DNA of 64,000 nucleotides from Microbulbifer sp. MKSA007 (GCA_032615215.1 CP128433.1:1137501-1201500); one strand, 5' to 3'; shown: positions 31,301 through 44,335, numbered from the stretch's first letter. The notes: generated by a model not told the origin, from the sequence alone. A program made the numbers and translations.

Positions 31301-34300
31301 TGGGCTGGACTTCTTGTAGGGTGACACCATTTTTGTCCGTGTAGTAGATGCTGTTTAGTATAGTGTGACGTCGTACTACCTCGCTTATTGCCCGCTCAAT
31401 ATTATTTAGCGATGCTTGAGGCCTGAGCCTAACTAAGTAGGGAATATGATATGCACTTGCCCCGGAATCAAATTTCTCGATAAAGAATAAACGCTCCTGG
31501 GAAAAAGACAGGGGATAAGGGCCGACTTTTGCTGAAGTAATTCTTAGCAGCGGCTTCTCCTCAAGCCCTTTGGAGAGGGCAGCAATATTTTTTTTCTCAA
31601 AGAGAGTTGCTAGGGATAGTTCAATACCTAATTCCCTGCGAATGGTAGCTATGAGTTGTACCGCATTGATCGAATGCCCACCGATTCGAAAAAAGTCATC
31701 CGCAATACCTACACGATCAAGTCCCAATATCTGCTGCCAGATCAGGCAGAGATTTTGTTCAAGACTTGTGCGGGGAGGGAGGTAGTTATCATTTATAATC
31801 AATTGTGGATTTGGTAACGCGCGATAGTCCAATTTTCCATTAGGGGTTAATGGCAATTTCTCCAACAAAGTATAGCTTTCAGGTACCATGTATCCCGGTA
31901 AATTAATAGATAGCATTTGCTTTAGGGTATCCGGTGAAATTTTCTCTCTTGCCTCTGGTACTATATAAGCAACTAATATTGTATTTTCTTCATGGTGAAA
32001 AGTGGTCACTAATGCTTGCTTTACTGCTTCGATTTCATGCAAGGCTGACTCGATTTCTCCTAATTCGATCCGGTAGCCCCGAATTTTAACTTGCTTACCA
32101 ATTCGCTCAAGGTACTCCAAATTTCCGTCTGGTAACCAGCGCACTAAATCCCCAGTTTTATATAGCCGGTCATGTCCCCTTTCTCTATCTTCATCACTGA
32201 CATAAGGATTATTAATAAAACTCTTAGCTGTCAGCTCTTCCTGATTAAGGTAGCCGCGAGCAATACCTGCACCGCCGATATATAGTTCCCCAGGAGACCC
32301 GACAGGTGCCGGTTGGCCATTTTTATCCAAAACATATAATTTTTTATTATGCAATGGGCTGCCAATAGGCAGTTTTCTCATCTTGGTATTTAAGTGACAG
32401 GCAGTAGCAAAAACAACCGTTTCAGTTGGCCCATAAACATGTGTAAACGAAATTTCAGGGTGGTCATTAACTAGCTGGTGTAAAGTTCCAGCATCGGCCT
32501 TTTCTCCGCCAAATAAAATATTATTTACCTTCAATCTATTTAATAGTCTCTCTTTGGTCAGGACACTCAGTAATGCAGTCGTGATAAAAAATGAATCAAT
32601 ATGATGGCTATTTAGATAATCTATTAAACTTATAGGGGACTGGATTACGTCCTGCGTAACGAGATGCATACTGCAGCCATTTAGCACACTGTAAAATAAG
32701 TCAAATACGAAACCATCAAAAGCATAGGAAGACAAACTGGCAATATTGGTCACCTTGGAGGCTTCCAAATAACGATTATTGCAAGCAAAAGCTGTTACTG
32801 CATTATGTTGCACTAAAACGCCTTTGGGCTTACCTGTTGTCCCTGACGTGTAAATCACATAGGCAAGATGATTGCTACTTGATGTTTCTGGTAAGTTATC
32901 GTGATGATATGCGGTGACTTCCTTTTTATCATCAACTACAAGGATTGATGGAACTTGGTACTTGCCAGCCTGGGATGCGGGTAGTGCCGATAAGCTCTGC
33001 TTATCACTTATTACCAGCGAGATTTGTGCATCTTCCAGTATAAATTTGATACGTGCTTGAGGGAGGTCCGGTGCAATTGGCACATAGGCCGCTCCAGCTT
33101 TCAGTACCGCCAAAATGGCAACAACCATATCTGCGCTACGTTGAAAACATAATCCTACTAGAGTGTCGGGCTCTATTGTCCTCGCTGTGCTGGCTTCATA
33201 TTTATTTAAAAGTGCACGTGCGAGACGGTTGGACTTTTGATTAAGCTCCCGATAGCTTAGTCGGCATTGCTCAAAAACCAGGGCAATATGATCAGGTGTC
33301 CGGCTGACCTGCTGTTCAAATAGACCATGTATAGTGTTTCTGTCGGGATAATTAACCTGAGTATCATTCCACTGGTACAACATTTTCTGTCGATCAGCGG
33401 TACTTAGTTTTTCTATTTGTGCTATCGGAAAGTCTGGTCCAGAAAGGAGACCGGAAAGCATCCTTTGGTAAAGACTGGATATATGTGCTATAGATTCTTC
33501 ATCAAAAAGACTTACCGCATAGTTAAACCCTGCGGTAATTTCATCGCCATAATCATTTAGCGATAAACTTAGATCAAATTTTGCCGGTACATATAAATTG
33601 CTTTCATCAATTAATTTTGTAGGAATAAAAGGTAATTTTTCGGTATCACTGATTTCCTGCCTGTTATTCTGTAGACCAAACATTACCTGGAATAAAGGAT
33701 GGCGAGAATTATCTCGCTCTATCTTCAGTTCTTCAACTAGACGCTCAAATGGGAACTCCTGATGCACCTTAGCCGAAGTTACGACCTGGTGCACTATGGC
33801 TAATAGTTCTTTTATCAACATTTCGGGCTTGATTACAACACGCAAAGCCAGGGGGTTAACAAAAAAACCGATCAAATTTTGAGTCTGGGAATGATGACGA
33901 TTATCTGACGGTGTGCCCACCAAAATATCTTCTTGCCCAGACAGGGTTGTCAGGCATAGGTAGAATCCACTGAGAAGTACAGTATATAGAGAGATTCCTT
34001 GATCTCTTGCTAATCTTCGTAACTGTGCTGAGGTTTGACTACCTAGAGTGAACCGATGGTATTTACCTCGGTGATCAGCCACTATGGGCCTGGGGTAATC
34101 AAGTGGTAAAGCCAAAGATTCATATCCGGACAAACGTTGTTGCCAATACTGTAGCTGCTTCTCTAGCTGCTCTCCTTGCAGATAGTCATGTTGCCAGGCA
34201 GCATAATCACGATATTGAATATCCAGTTCGGGTAGGAGAGCTTCTCGCTTTTGACATATAGCTTGGTAAATTTCTGAAAGCTCTTTGATGAAAATCCCGC

Positions 34301-37300
34301 TAGACCAGCCATCAAAGGCGATGTGGTGCCAGAGTATTAGTAGGTAATCTACTTCCCCTAATTGAAATATATGAAGTCGAACTGCCCCTTCCTTTTCAAG
34401 GTCAAAGGAACGCATACACTCTTTTCTAACTAAGAGCGTCAATTGTTTTTTGTCCGCAGCTTTGTGCATTTGTAAAGTGACAGGAGTAGATAGTACCTCT
34501 TGCCGACTAATTCCGGTGTTATCGGTATAATAGACACTGTTAAGCACAGTATGTCTACGAATCACAGCGTTTAGTGCTTTTTCAAGCTTATCCAGCGATG
34601 TCTTTGGCTTTAGTCGGGTAAGATAAGGTATATGATAGGCACTGCTTCCAGATTCAAATTGCTCAATAAATAGAAGTCTTTCCTGAGCAAAAGATAGTGG
34701 AAATGCGGTTGCATTTGAGCGCGGGATTGTCAACAACTTTTGTTTTTCTATTCCCGAAATCAGAGTGGCTATATTTTTTCGCTCGAACAATTCTTCCAGT
34801 GAAACTTCTATAGCCAGTTCTCGACGAATAGTAGCGGTTAGCTGAACTGCATTAATTGAATGGCCACCTATACGGAAAAAGTCATCCTTAACGCCTATGT
34901 TTTCCAGTCCCAGTACACGTTGCCAGATCTGACACATCTGACTCTCTAGTTCGGTTCGGGGTGCAAGGTAGTTATTCTTAGAAATTAGTTCCGGGGTGGG
35001 TAAAGCACGATAGTCTACTTTACCGTTGGTGGTTAGCGGGATCTGATCCAGGTAAGTATAGCTCTCCGGCAACATATACTCAGGTAAGCTAAGAGCCAAT
35101 GTGTCCCGTAAGGCTTCTGATGAAATATCTTGTGCTAGACAAGGTACTATATAGGCTATTAGCAGGGTACTACCCTGATGATGATAAGTTGTCACCAGTG
35201 CCTGTTTTACTGATTCTACGTTGGTGAGCGCAGTTTCAATTTCCCCTAACTCAATTCGGTAACCCCGAATTTTAACCTGCTGTCCTATACGTTCCAGATA
35301 TTCCAAGTTTCCGTTGGGTAACCAGCGCACCAAATCGCCGGTTTTATATAAGCGATCATACCCCCTGCTTTTATCTTCATTATTGGCAAAAGGGTTATTG
35401 ATAAAATTCTGTGCTGTCAGTGCTTTCTGGTTGAGATAGCCTCGGGCGACTCCTGCTCCACAGATATATAATTCCCCTGGAGCCCCGATGGGTACCGGAC
35501 AACCTTTTTTATTAAGTACGTAAGCCTTAACATTATTGATAGGGCGACCTATACATCGATTATTATTTTGCTGATAAAAGTTCAGACTTTGAATGGCTGT
35601 TACCGTAGCTTCAGTTGGTCCGTATTCATTAATAAGCTTGTCTTTCCAAATATTTACCAACTCTGGTGAACAAGGTTCACCGCCAAATACTACTCTTTTT
35701 ATTTGCTGTTTGTTTTTGATATCACCTAAAGTCAATAGATGAGAAGGAGATGCTACCAAGTGTGTAACCTGATGTTTGGCTATTAAGCCGATGATTTTTT
35801 CCGGTTGTTTTAATATTCCTCTTTCGGGTAATATCAACCTCCCACCATTCAACAGAGCCAAATAAAAGGGCTCAACTGAAGCGTCAAAAACATAAGACAA
35901 CAGCCAAAGCACACGTTCTTGATTGTCAAAATTAAATGCTTCGCTTTGTGCTTTAATTAGATTGACAACGGATTTATGCTCTACCATTACTCCTTTAGGA
36001 GTACCGCTTGTGCCTGAGGTATAGATTAGATACGCCAGGTTGTTTCCTTGCGAACCATGACTTAGGTTTTCGATAGAATACGGCGCAGTTTCTACTTGGT
36101 TATCTACTGCAAGTAATAAAGGTGGAGTAGGGATTTCCTTGAGTAAAGAGCGGAGTTTATCAAGCTTGAAACTTTGACTTAATACCAGGGCAGATTTACT
36201 GTCTTCTAATTGAAATTTCAGACGTTTTTGAGGTGCATCACAGGCAAGGGGAAGGTAAGCTGCGCCGGCTTTTAGCACAGCTAATATCCCTATAGCCATT
36301 TCCAGGCTTTGTTCAAAATATAAGGCAACGATAGTATCGGGTCTTATCGTATTTCGGTGTTTATCTTGATAGTTATGCTGTATTGCCCTTGCTAGTTGAT
36401 TAGCTTTTTCATTTAACTCTTGGTAAGTTAATTGTTGTTCTTCAAAACTAACCGCGATTGAATCATGATTTATTAGGGCTTGAGTTTCAAATAGATGTGA
36501 TAAACTTAGCTCATTACCACCATGTGAGCTTGTCTGATTCCAATCAATTAAAACTTTTTGGCGATCTCTATCTGACAAACTATCAAAAGTATTGATAGAT
36601 CGTGAGGGCTGCTCCAGCATCTGTACCAAAAATTTTTGATAGATTCCACTGGCACGGATAATGCTTTCCTCATCAAATAGACTTACTGCATAACTAAACA
36701 TACCTTTTATCTGGTTCCCACTGTCATCGAGAGTCAGGCGTAAATCCGCTTTTGCAGGCGAATATAATGGGTTTTGAGGATCTGTTTCTACCGGGGTAAA
36801 CGGCAATTCATATAGGTTTGTCAAACCAAAACTTTGTACCGTAAACATTACCTGAAACAATGGATGGCGGGACAAATCCCTTTCCACTTCCAGTGTGTCA
36901 ATGAGAGACTCAAATGGTAGATCTTGGTGAGTTTTAGCCGCAGAGACTACCTGATGTACTTGCCTGATTAATTCATCAGCTGTTATATCTGCATTTAACT
37001 TTACTCGTAGCGCCAGCGAGTTGACAAAAAAGCCAATTACGTCTTGGGTCTGGGCATGATGACGATTATCTGACGGAGTACCTATCAGGATATCTTCTTG
37101 CCCTGATAGGCTAGACAGTGTTGCAAAAAAAGCACTGAGGAGGACGGTATATAGAGTAGTTTCCCTTGATTGGGCATAGTGCCGTAACTTCAGGGATAGT
37201 TCAGCCTCTAACGTAAAGTAGATATTTTTTCCTCGGTAATCCATTTTTTGGGACGAGGACGATCTGTTGGTAAAATTAAAAGTTCATAACCGTATAGGGT

Positions 37301-38071
37301 ATTATGCCAGAAAGACTTTAACTTGGAGAGATTCTCCCCATTTAGATAATCCCTTTGCCATTGGGCGTAATCGCTATATTGGATGGATAGGTCTGGTAAG
37401 CCTATTTCCTGGCTATTAAGTAAAGACTGGTAGATGTTAGATAATTCCCGTAAGAAAATATCCATTGACCAGCCATCAAACGCAATATGATGCCACATAA
37501 TTAGCAAATACAGCTTTTTATTGGCCTCATAATATTTCAGACGCATTGGTGGATCTTGTGACAGATCGAAGGGGCGCACTATCTCATCTTTTACCGCCGG
37601 TAGTAACTTTTCTTCTGTGTTTAAGTGGTTTGTCGAAATTTTAACAGGGCCAGATAATATCTGGCTGATATTCCGGTTATCAGACTCAATATAGACTGAA
37701 TTGAGCACGGGATGACGTATTGCCAAATGTGTAAAAGCACTTTGTAGAATATCTAATCGGGCATCTTGGTCCAATTGCACTAAATATGGAATGTGATATG
37801 CACAGGTTTCAGGCTCTAACCGTTCAATAAATAATAGTCGCTCCTGAGCAAAAGACAGACGGTATTGCAAGAGTTCCTCAAGCCTAAAAAATTTTTTCTG
37901 TGAGTCAATTTCTCTTCTTTGTAAATACTTAACTAACTGAGGCTTTTCTGCTTTCAATCGTGTTAGCAGTTCTTTCGGTATTTCATCACCGCTACTTGCC
38001 AATTTAAGAATATCTCCACTGACCCATACAGCCAGGTTATTTTTTTTGAGCTCTTTTAATAACGCTAACAT
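28335..38071 (-). CDS. NRPS protein 2: docking-C-A-T-C-A(Ile)-T-C-A-T (one frameshift)
   Basis: Middle NRPS subunit, about 3245 residues, three modules. Residues 1-55 form a TubC-type docking domain (MLALLKELKKNNLAVWVSGD). Each C domain has SFAQERL or SFSQERL and HHIAFDGWS. Specificity residues by eye are DAEVVGEVTK (acidic pocket, perhaps a basic residue), DGFFLGVVFK (Ile) and DAEDIGVISK (acidic pocket, perhaps Lys or Arg). T domains read GGHSI, GGHSI and GGDSI; there is no epimerase. The frame breaks in the first C domain at RPRPKK; one extra A in the run at 37244-37249 gives RPKKMDYRGKNIYFTL, as in sister domains. The start is ATG 38071 (or TTG 38074), touching the stop of protein 1, so the two are translationally coupled. 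Confidence 0.9.
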
Positions 38072-38074
38072 CAA

Positions 38075-41000
38075 CTAAATCTCCATTACTAACTGATTAT
38101 TAGCTGTAGGCTTATCAGCCAGCTTGGGAATGACCATGCTTTGTTGGTTTTTTAATGCAAGTGCTAATCTGGCAACGGTGCTGTGCTCTAATAATAGGCG
38201 TAAGGGAATATCTATCCCGTTTAACTTTCGGCTGACAGCTGTGAGCTTTACTGCATTGATAGAATTGCCACCGATACGAAAGAAGTTATCCTCAATCCCG
38301 ACCTTGTCCAGCTTCAAGACTTCTTGCCAAACTGTACATAAATGTCGTTCAAGCTCATTTCTTGGTGCTTCGTAATTATGCTGGGTGACCATTTCTGGCT
38401 CAGGTAACAGATTGGGGTCAAATTTTCCATTGATATTAAGGGGGATGACATCTATTAAATTATATGAATCAGGCACCATATAATTTGGTAGGCTCGACTG
38501 TAGAAATGACTTTATTGCGTCGCAATCCAGTACTACATCATGTGTTGAAACCAAATAGGCTGCCAAGACTTGATTACCCTTTAACTCCCGTTTAATAACA
38601 ACTGCCTGTTTTATTTCAGGGTGAGTGCACAAGATGTTTTCGATTTCGCTTGTTTCTATTCGATAACCACGGATTTTTATTTGGCTGTCGTTACGGCCAA
38701 AATACTCTAGAGAACCGTCAGGTAACCAGCGGACTAAATCACCAGTTTTATATAATCTATCGTAACCTCTATCGAGATCTTCCTGTGTTGCAAAATAGTT
38801 GGGAATAAATCGCTGTTGCGTTAAGGTTTCTCTATTTAAATATCCGCGAGCCAGGCAAGCTCCACCTATATATAATTCGCCAATAACACCAACAGGTGAA
38901 TAATGTCCATATTCATTTAATACATAAAGCCTCACATTATCGATTGGTTTTCCTATGTTTATTTGGTCAGGCTTCTCTATTTTTTGTTGTGTCACACATA
39001 CCGTGGCCTCTGTCGGGCCATATTCATTAAATGTGAACTCGGCAGGCAATACTGCTAATGGACTTAAATTGTCACCACCTGTGTGGACTAATGTTAATGT
39101 GGAATTTCTTAGTTCTTCTGCAATTTCATTGAGTATTGCAGTTGGAATAAATGCTTGGTTAATATTATTCTCAGTGATATATGAAATTAGCCTTTCACTC
39201 TCAACTCTACATTCATCCGAAGCAATATGGAGTTCCGAGCCAGATAAAAGTGCTGGAAATATTTCAAAAACACTGGCATCAAAAACATAGTTGGAGAACT
39301 GTAAGATCCGTTTTTCAGTATTCAACTGATGACTTTTGATCATATATTGAGTCAGATTTACTACGCTTTGATGCTCTATCATCACCCCCTTGGGTTTTCC
39401 TGTAGTGCCGGAGGTGTAAATCACATATGCAAGAGCTCTGGGATCTAGCTTAATGGCGGGAGATGCTGACGATTGAGTGGATAGCAATTCAGGTATATCA
39501 ACAGAAATAAGTAATGGAACATTTTTAAATTCTGATAGTTTTTTATCAATAGCAGTAAAGTGGTGCCGTTGCGTCAAAATAATCGGAGCTTGACTGTCTT
39601 TAAAAATAAATTGAGTACGTTGCTCTGGGTATTCTGGAGAGATGGGTAAATAGGCTCCGCCAACTTTTAAAACGGCTAACATACTAATAATCATTTCCAG
39701 GCTGCGATCTAAATACAACGCTACTATTGTATCTGCCATTAACTCATGGCCGGTTTGAGCTCGATACTGAGTGAGAATAACCTGGGCAAGTTGATTAGCC
39801 TTCTTATTAAGCTCCTGATAGCTGATAACACTATCCTGATATACCAGGGCTGTATTTTGGGGGGCTTTACTTACCTGGGATTCAAATAATTCAACCAAAG
39901 TTCTGGTCGCTGAATATTCGGTATCGGTATTATTCCATCTGGCAATTTGTTGATTCAATTTAGTATCAGCTATCACTAAATCCGATATTTTACTGGCATC
40001 CCCCTGCAGGATTTGTGTCATTACAGACTTAAATGAGGCCATCATATTCTGAATAAACCAAGGGGCATGTCGTTCCTGATTGAACTCCCATAGTACGGTA
40101 ACGGGATCACCACTGCCTTCCTGCCCCATCCTCGGGATAACCACAATATTTAAATCGAATTTTGCGGATTTGCTGCCGATGGCTTCGACCAATTGTATCT
40201 CTGAGATGCCAGGTAATGTCATTTTCGGTAAGGGAGAATCATGAAAACTAAAGCAGACCTGAAATAACGGATTTAGTCCTTTGATGCGTTCAGGATTTAC
40301 CAAATCAACAACAGTTTCAAATGGAAGTTCCTGATTTTTTTGTATTTCTTGTATCGTATCAAAGCAGGTATGAATAAAATTATTAATTCCTTGTTTTGAG
40401 TTTTGTTTTATTCTTGCAACATTGGTTGCCACCATCATTCCGATAGTATTTTCTACTCCTTGATAATTACGGTTCGCAGTACCAGTGCCGACGCAAATAT
40501 CGGTATCGCCGGAGTACCGAGATAATACTAAGTTGACGGCCGCCAACATAAAGGAAAATGGCGTTACTCCCTGTTTCTGACAATAATTTTGTATTTCATG
40601 CCAGAAATTCCGAGGGATCTTCATTTTTTTAGTATCTCCTCCCTTTAAATCTCCTGCGGCGGTCTGAGGTAAATTGATTTTAGTTGGGGCATCTTTGAGT
40701 TTTTTATACCAGAATAGCTTCTGTTTTTCAGCTGCTTCGCTCGTTAGCCAATTGTTTTGAAAAACAGCAAAGTCGGCGTACTGCCCAACATGATTAAGAG
40801 TTGTTTTTTTCTGCCCTCGAGTCTTTGCTTATAGCAGGAGAATAAATGCTCAAGAAATATATTTGAGGACCAGCCATCATGGACAAGGTGGTATTCAATG
40901 TGAACAAGAATATGTTCTTTGTCTGTTAATTTTACTAATCCCCAGCGTACCAAAGGTAGTTGGGTAATGTCGAATACCTGATTCAGTCCTTCTGCTATTA

Positions 41001-43158
41001 AATAGTCAACTTGCTGTTGAGCCTGTTGATAATTCATGGAACTAAAATCATATCTGGCTATCTCAACTTGGTAGCTTTCATGGATGTATTGGCAGGGTTC
41101 CTCCAAAGAATAGGACGTTCGGTAAATCTCATGTGCATCGACTACATCCTGGATAGAGTGAGCAAGAATGTCTGGATCGATTTCACCTTTTAGAATCAAC
41201 TTACTCTTTGCATGATATGCTCTATTTCCTGGGTTGGATTTTGTCAAAAACCATATGGCTCGCTGCTGTGAGGATAAAGGTGAAATAGTCCGATATTTAT
41301 TATCCCTGGTGTTGATACTGAAACTTTGCTGGCAGCGAGGTAATTGCTGCCAGATATTTTCAGGTGTGCGCTCTGTATAAATTAACTCAACTGGAATATT
41401 TACAGATGCTTCTCTGGCGAGTTTTGAACATAATCGAATAGCTGAGATTGAGTCGCCACCAGCGGCAAAGAAGTCTTCTTTCCATGCCAAAGGTAACGCT
41501 GTGTATTTACTTATCAAGACTAGAAACGTCGCCTGTTCAGAATTAAGATTCACATCCATCATCGCAGATGGATCGTGTGTTGCCATAGATAATAAAATCG
41601 ATTTATCTATTTTTCCATTCTCTGTCAGCGGAAGCTCAGGTAGAATTAGAAAATGCTCAGGTACCATGTGAAGTGGCAAATGTGCCTTTAGGTGTGATTC
41701 GAGCTGTTGTATATCCAACGAGAATTCTTGCTTGAGTACTGCATATGCATACAGCGATTTTTTGTTTCCTGTATCGCTTGCAAGTACGCATGCCAAGGCA
41801 ATGCCATTTAGAGTTTTTAGGCAATTTTCAATTTCCGAAAGCTCTATTCGGTGGCCTCGTATTTTTACTTGCGAGTCATTCCTACCTATAAACTCAAATT
41901 CGTCTCCTTGGAGACGTCGAACTAAATCTCCTGTTTGGTATATGCGTTTATATCCGTCGCGGCTAATTTTCGATGGTAGTAAACTACCGCTGATAAATTT
42001 TTCGGCTGTTAATTCTGGTTTTCTCCAGTAGCCACGGGCAATGCCTGTACCGCCAAGATATAGTTCCCCAATATCTCCGATGGCCACCTGCTGTAAATTG
42101 CTATCCAACACCCAAGCTTTAGTATTCTTTAACGCTTTGCCGATATTGTTTGCCGAATCCCCATGCGTAAAAAGGTGTGCGGTAGCGCACACAGTAGTCT
42201 CTGTTGGTCCATAGGCATTGAAAATCTTGCTTTGCTTGTTGAGCTTTTGCATCATATTAATGGATGGTGCTTCACCGGCAACAACAATGCTTTGCAAGGA
42301 GTGAAGTTTTTCTTCGGGTAACAACGCTAATAGTGATGGTGGTAAAGTGGCAAACTGTATTTGATTGTCTCGGATTAAGTTTGCAAGTTTATTGTGGTCT
42401 TTACGTTCTTCTTCATTAGCAATATAAATCGTTTGGCCCAAAAATAGACTGGCAAATATCTCGAATACACTGGCATCAAAAACATAAGATGCAAACTGTA
42501 AAGTCCTTTGAAAATTTTCCAGTGAAAACCTTTCAATTTGCGCCGAAGCGAGGTGAAGAATATTCTGATGAGTGATCATAACCCCCTTAGGCTTGCCCGT
42601 TGTTCCAGATGTGTATAGTACGTAGGCAAGATCATTAAGGCAGTTCTGATTTACTTCCTCCAATGAAGGGCTGGTTTTAATAGTATCTTTATCGTCAGAA
42701 ATGAGTAAGATTGGCGAGTTATGATTTGAGTTTAGCCAGCTTGTCAGTTGAAATTTATGATGAGCCTGAGTTACAACCACTTTGGTTTTGGTATCCTGAA
42801 AAATGTATAATGCTCTCTCCCGTGGATACTCTGTAGAGATTGGAACATAGGCAGCACCAGCCTTTATTACTGCCAGCATGGCAATTACCATGTCCAAGCC
42901 TCGATCTAAATACAGTGCAACTAAATTTTCTTTTGAGTTGTCTTCTTTAGCTAGCGCCTGGCTGATTAAGGTTGAAAGTGATTTTGAGCGCTCATCAAGC
43001 TCTTGATAACTAATACTAATCCCTTGATATATGAGAGCTGTTTTATTTGGGTTTATATTGATTTGCTTTTCTAAGCAGCTATAGACGGATCGTGCTTTTG
43101 AATTGAAATTCTCACTTTTGATATTCTGTGAGTTAACGATTTCATTGATTTCCATCAT
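38075..43158 (-). CDS. NRPS protein 1: A(Phe)-T-C-A-T, initiation subunit (one frameshift)
   Basis: First subunit, about 1694 residues. It opens directly with an A domain, as loading modules do (VLYTSGTTGKPKG; specificity residues DAFTVAAVCK, a Phe code), then a T domain (FFAAGGDSI), a C domain with the variant EYHLVHDGWS in place of HHxxxDG, a second A domain (residues DAFFVTEVCK, unassigned) and T (FFRIGGNSI). The frame breaks in the C domain: one extra A in the run at 40804-40810 gives RKKTTLNHVGQYADFAVFQ and joins both parts. No starter C domain is present, so no N-acylation by the usual route is expected. The start is ATG 43158 or 43155. Confidence 0.9.
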
Positions 43159-44335
43159 CAGTATTCCATTTTTATTTTTTATTAACGATCATTGTAAAAA
43201 GTGATAGCTTTGGTTGTTGTCTGGTTTATACCCTTCTTGGATGACCTTTCATATGTTGTGAATATGAAATTTTATTATTTATTCTGTAAGTGATGTGCGT
43301 CTTGAATTAGTAGTTATTTTTAAGTTTTCAAGTTAGTAAATTATATTTTGTTAAGAGGGTTAGGGTAGGTGACTGAATTAATATCGTGTAATGAAGATCA
43401 AAAGGTTTTAGCTGTGGAAAATGATTCTCTATAGCTGGCTTATAATGAAAAGGCTGGCGGGATGTGTGTTGTTTAGATTGAAATTTATTATGTTTCGTCT
43501 GCCAATGTTGAAGCATTGGTGAGGTGGTAAATGTGGCTAAGTTGTTAGAATAATTTGCATTTTTCATAGTGCCAACTTCCGTGCATGTCTGTCACTACAA
43601 TACTGCGCTGGGAAGTTATCAAAAATGTTTTTGTGCATCAACAAAAAGGTACTTGCAATATTGGTAGCAGATTTTATGGCGATTATTTATTTGATAGGAG
43701 TCTGATGGGGACGGTTTTTGTTTTTTGTGATTGCGCTTTTTTCAGTTCGGAAGCGTGTAAATAGTTCGTTTTTTCTCTGATTTTAAATTTGTAGGGGGAG
43801 GTTGTTGTTTGTGTGTTCGATGTTTTTATGATGATTTCAGGTAAATTTTTTGGAGTGTTGTTGTTGGGGGTTTTAAAGTGGGTTGGGGTTGAGAATTATT
43901 TTGATTGGCTTTTCTTTTATAGTAGCGTTGGCTGTATGGGTGGTAATTCTAATTAAGAAGTTTGTTCGTGTTTTATCGATGTTTTCTAGATATATGAAAT
44001 GTTAACTTTAAATAAAGTTTGCAGTCGTTGCTGTGAGGAGTGAAGTTAGGGTTTTTGGGGATATGTATTTTAGATTGTTCGGTAATGAAGTTTTGGCGCT
44101 GTATGAACGATTCTCTATCTTGATGGCATAGGGATTGCTAGCGACATAGTATATGCTCAAACTGAGCGTAAGCAGTTAATCAAAGATAGGGATGTGGAGC
44201 ATATATATGAGAATTTAAAATAAATTATTCGATTAGATATCGGGGGGGATATGAGTGAGATATTCAATAGTCGATATCAATATAATTTATTTGAATTAAG
44301 TTGTTGCAATTTGGTGTGTTTATCGATGTTTTTTG
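43159..44335. other. 1.2-kb AT-rich gap upstream of the NRPS genes
   Basis: The plus strand is very T- and G-rich with many short T runs. Apart from the doubtful 79-residue frame I see no gene. It should contain the NRPS promoter on the minus strand. A short plus-strand frame near 43883-44005 (TTG start) would encode one hydrophobic helix, but it has no ribosome site. The composition differs strongly from the flanking genes and may mark an insertion boundary. Confidence 0.45.
43328..43567 (-). CDS. Doubtful 79-residue gene upstream of the NRPS genes
   Basis: An ATG at 43567 has a well-placed ggaag ribosome site, and the frame encodes 79 residues rich in Asn, Thr, His, Lys and Gln. It is read in the NRPS direction and ends 169 bp before protein 1. 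I recognise no family, no signal peptide and no Cys pattern. It could be a small leader gene or chance in AT-rich DNA. Confidence 0.25.
   Translation of the reverse strand: MKNANYSNNLATFTTSPMLQHWQTKHNKFQSKQHTSRQPFHYKPAIENHFPQLKPFDLHYTILIQSPTLTLLTKYNLLT

Noticed and set aside
24048..43158. NRPS genes as decayed pseudogenes
   Set aside because: Every catalytic motif on both sides of the three breaks is intact, and each break is repaired by one base in a homopolymer.
43883..44005. Short TTG-started frame with one hydrophobic helix
   Set aside because: It has no ribosome site and lies in T-rich DNA where hydrophobic frames arise by chance.
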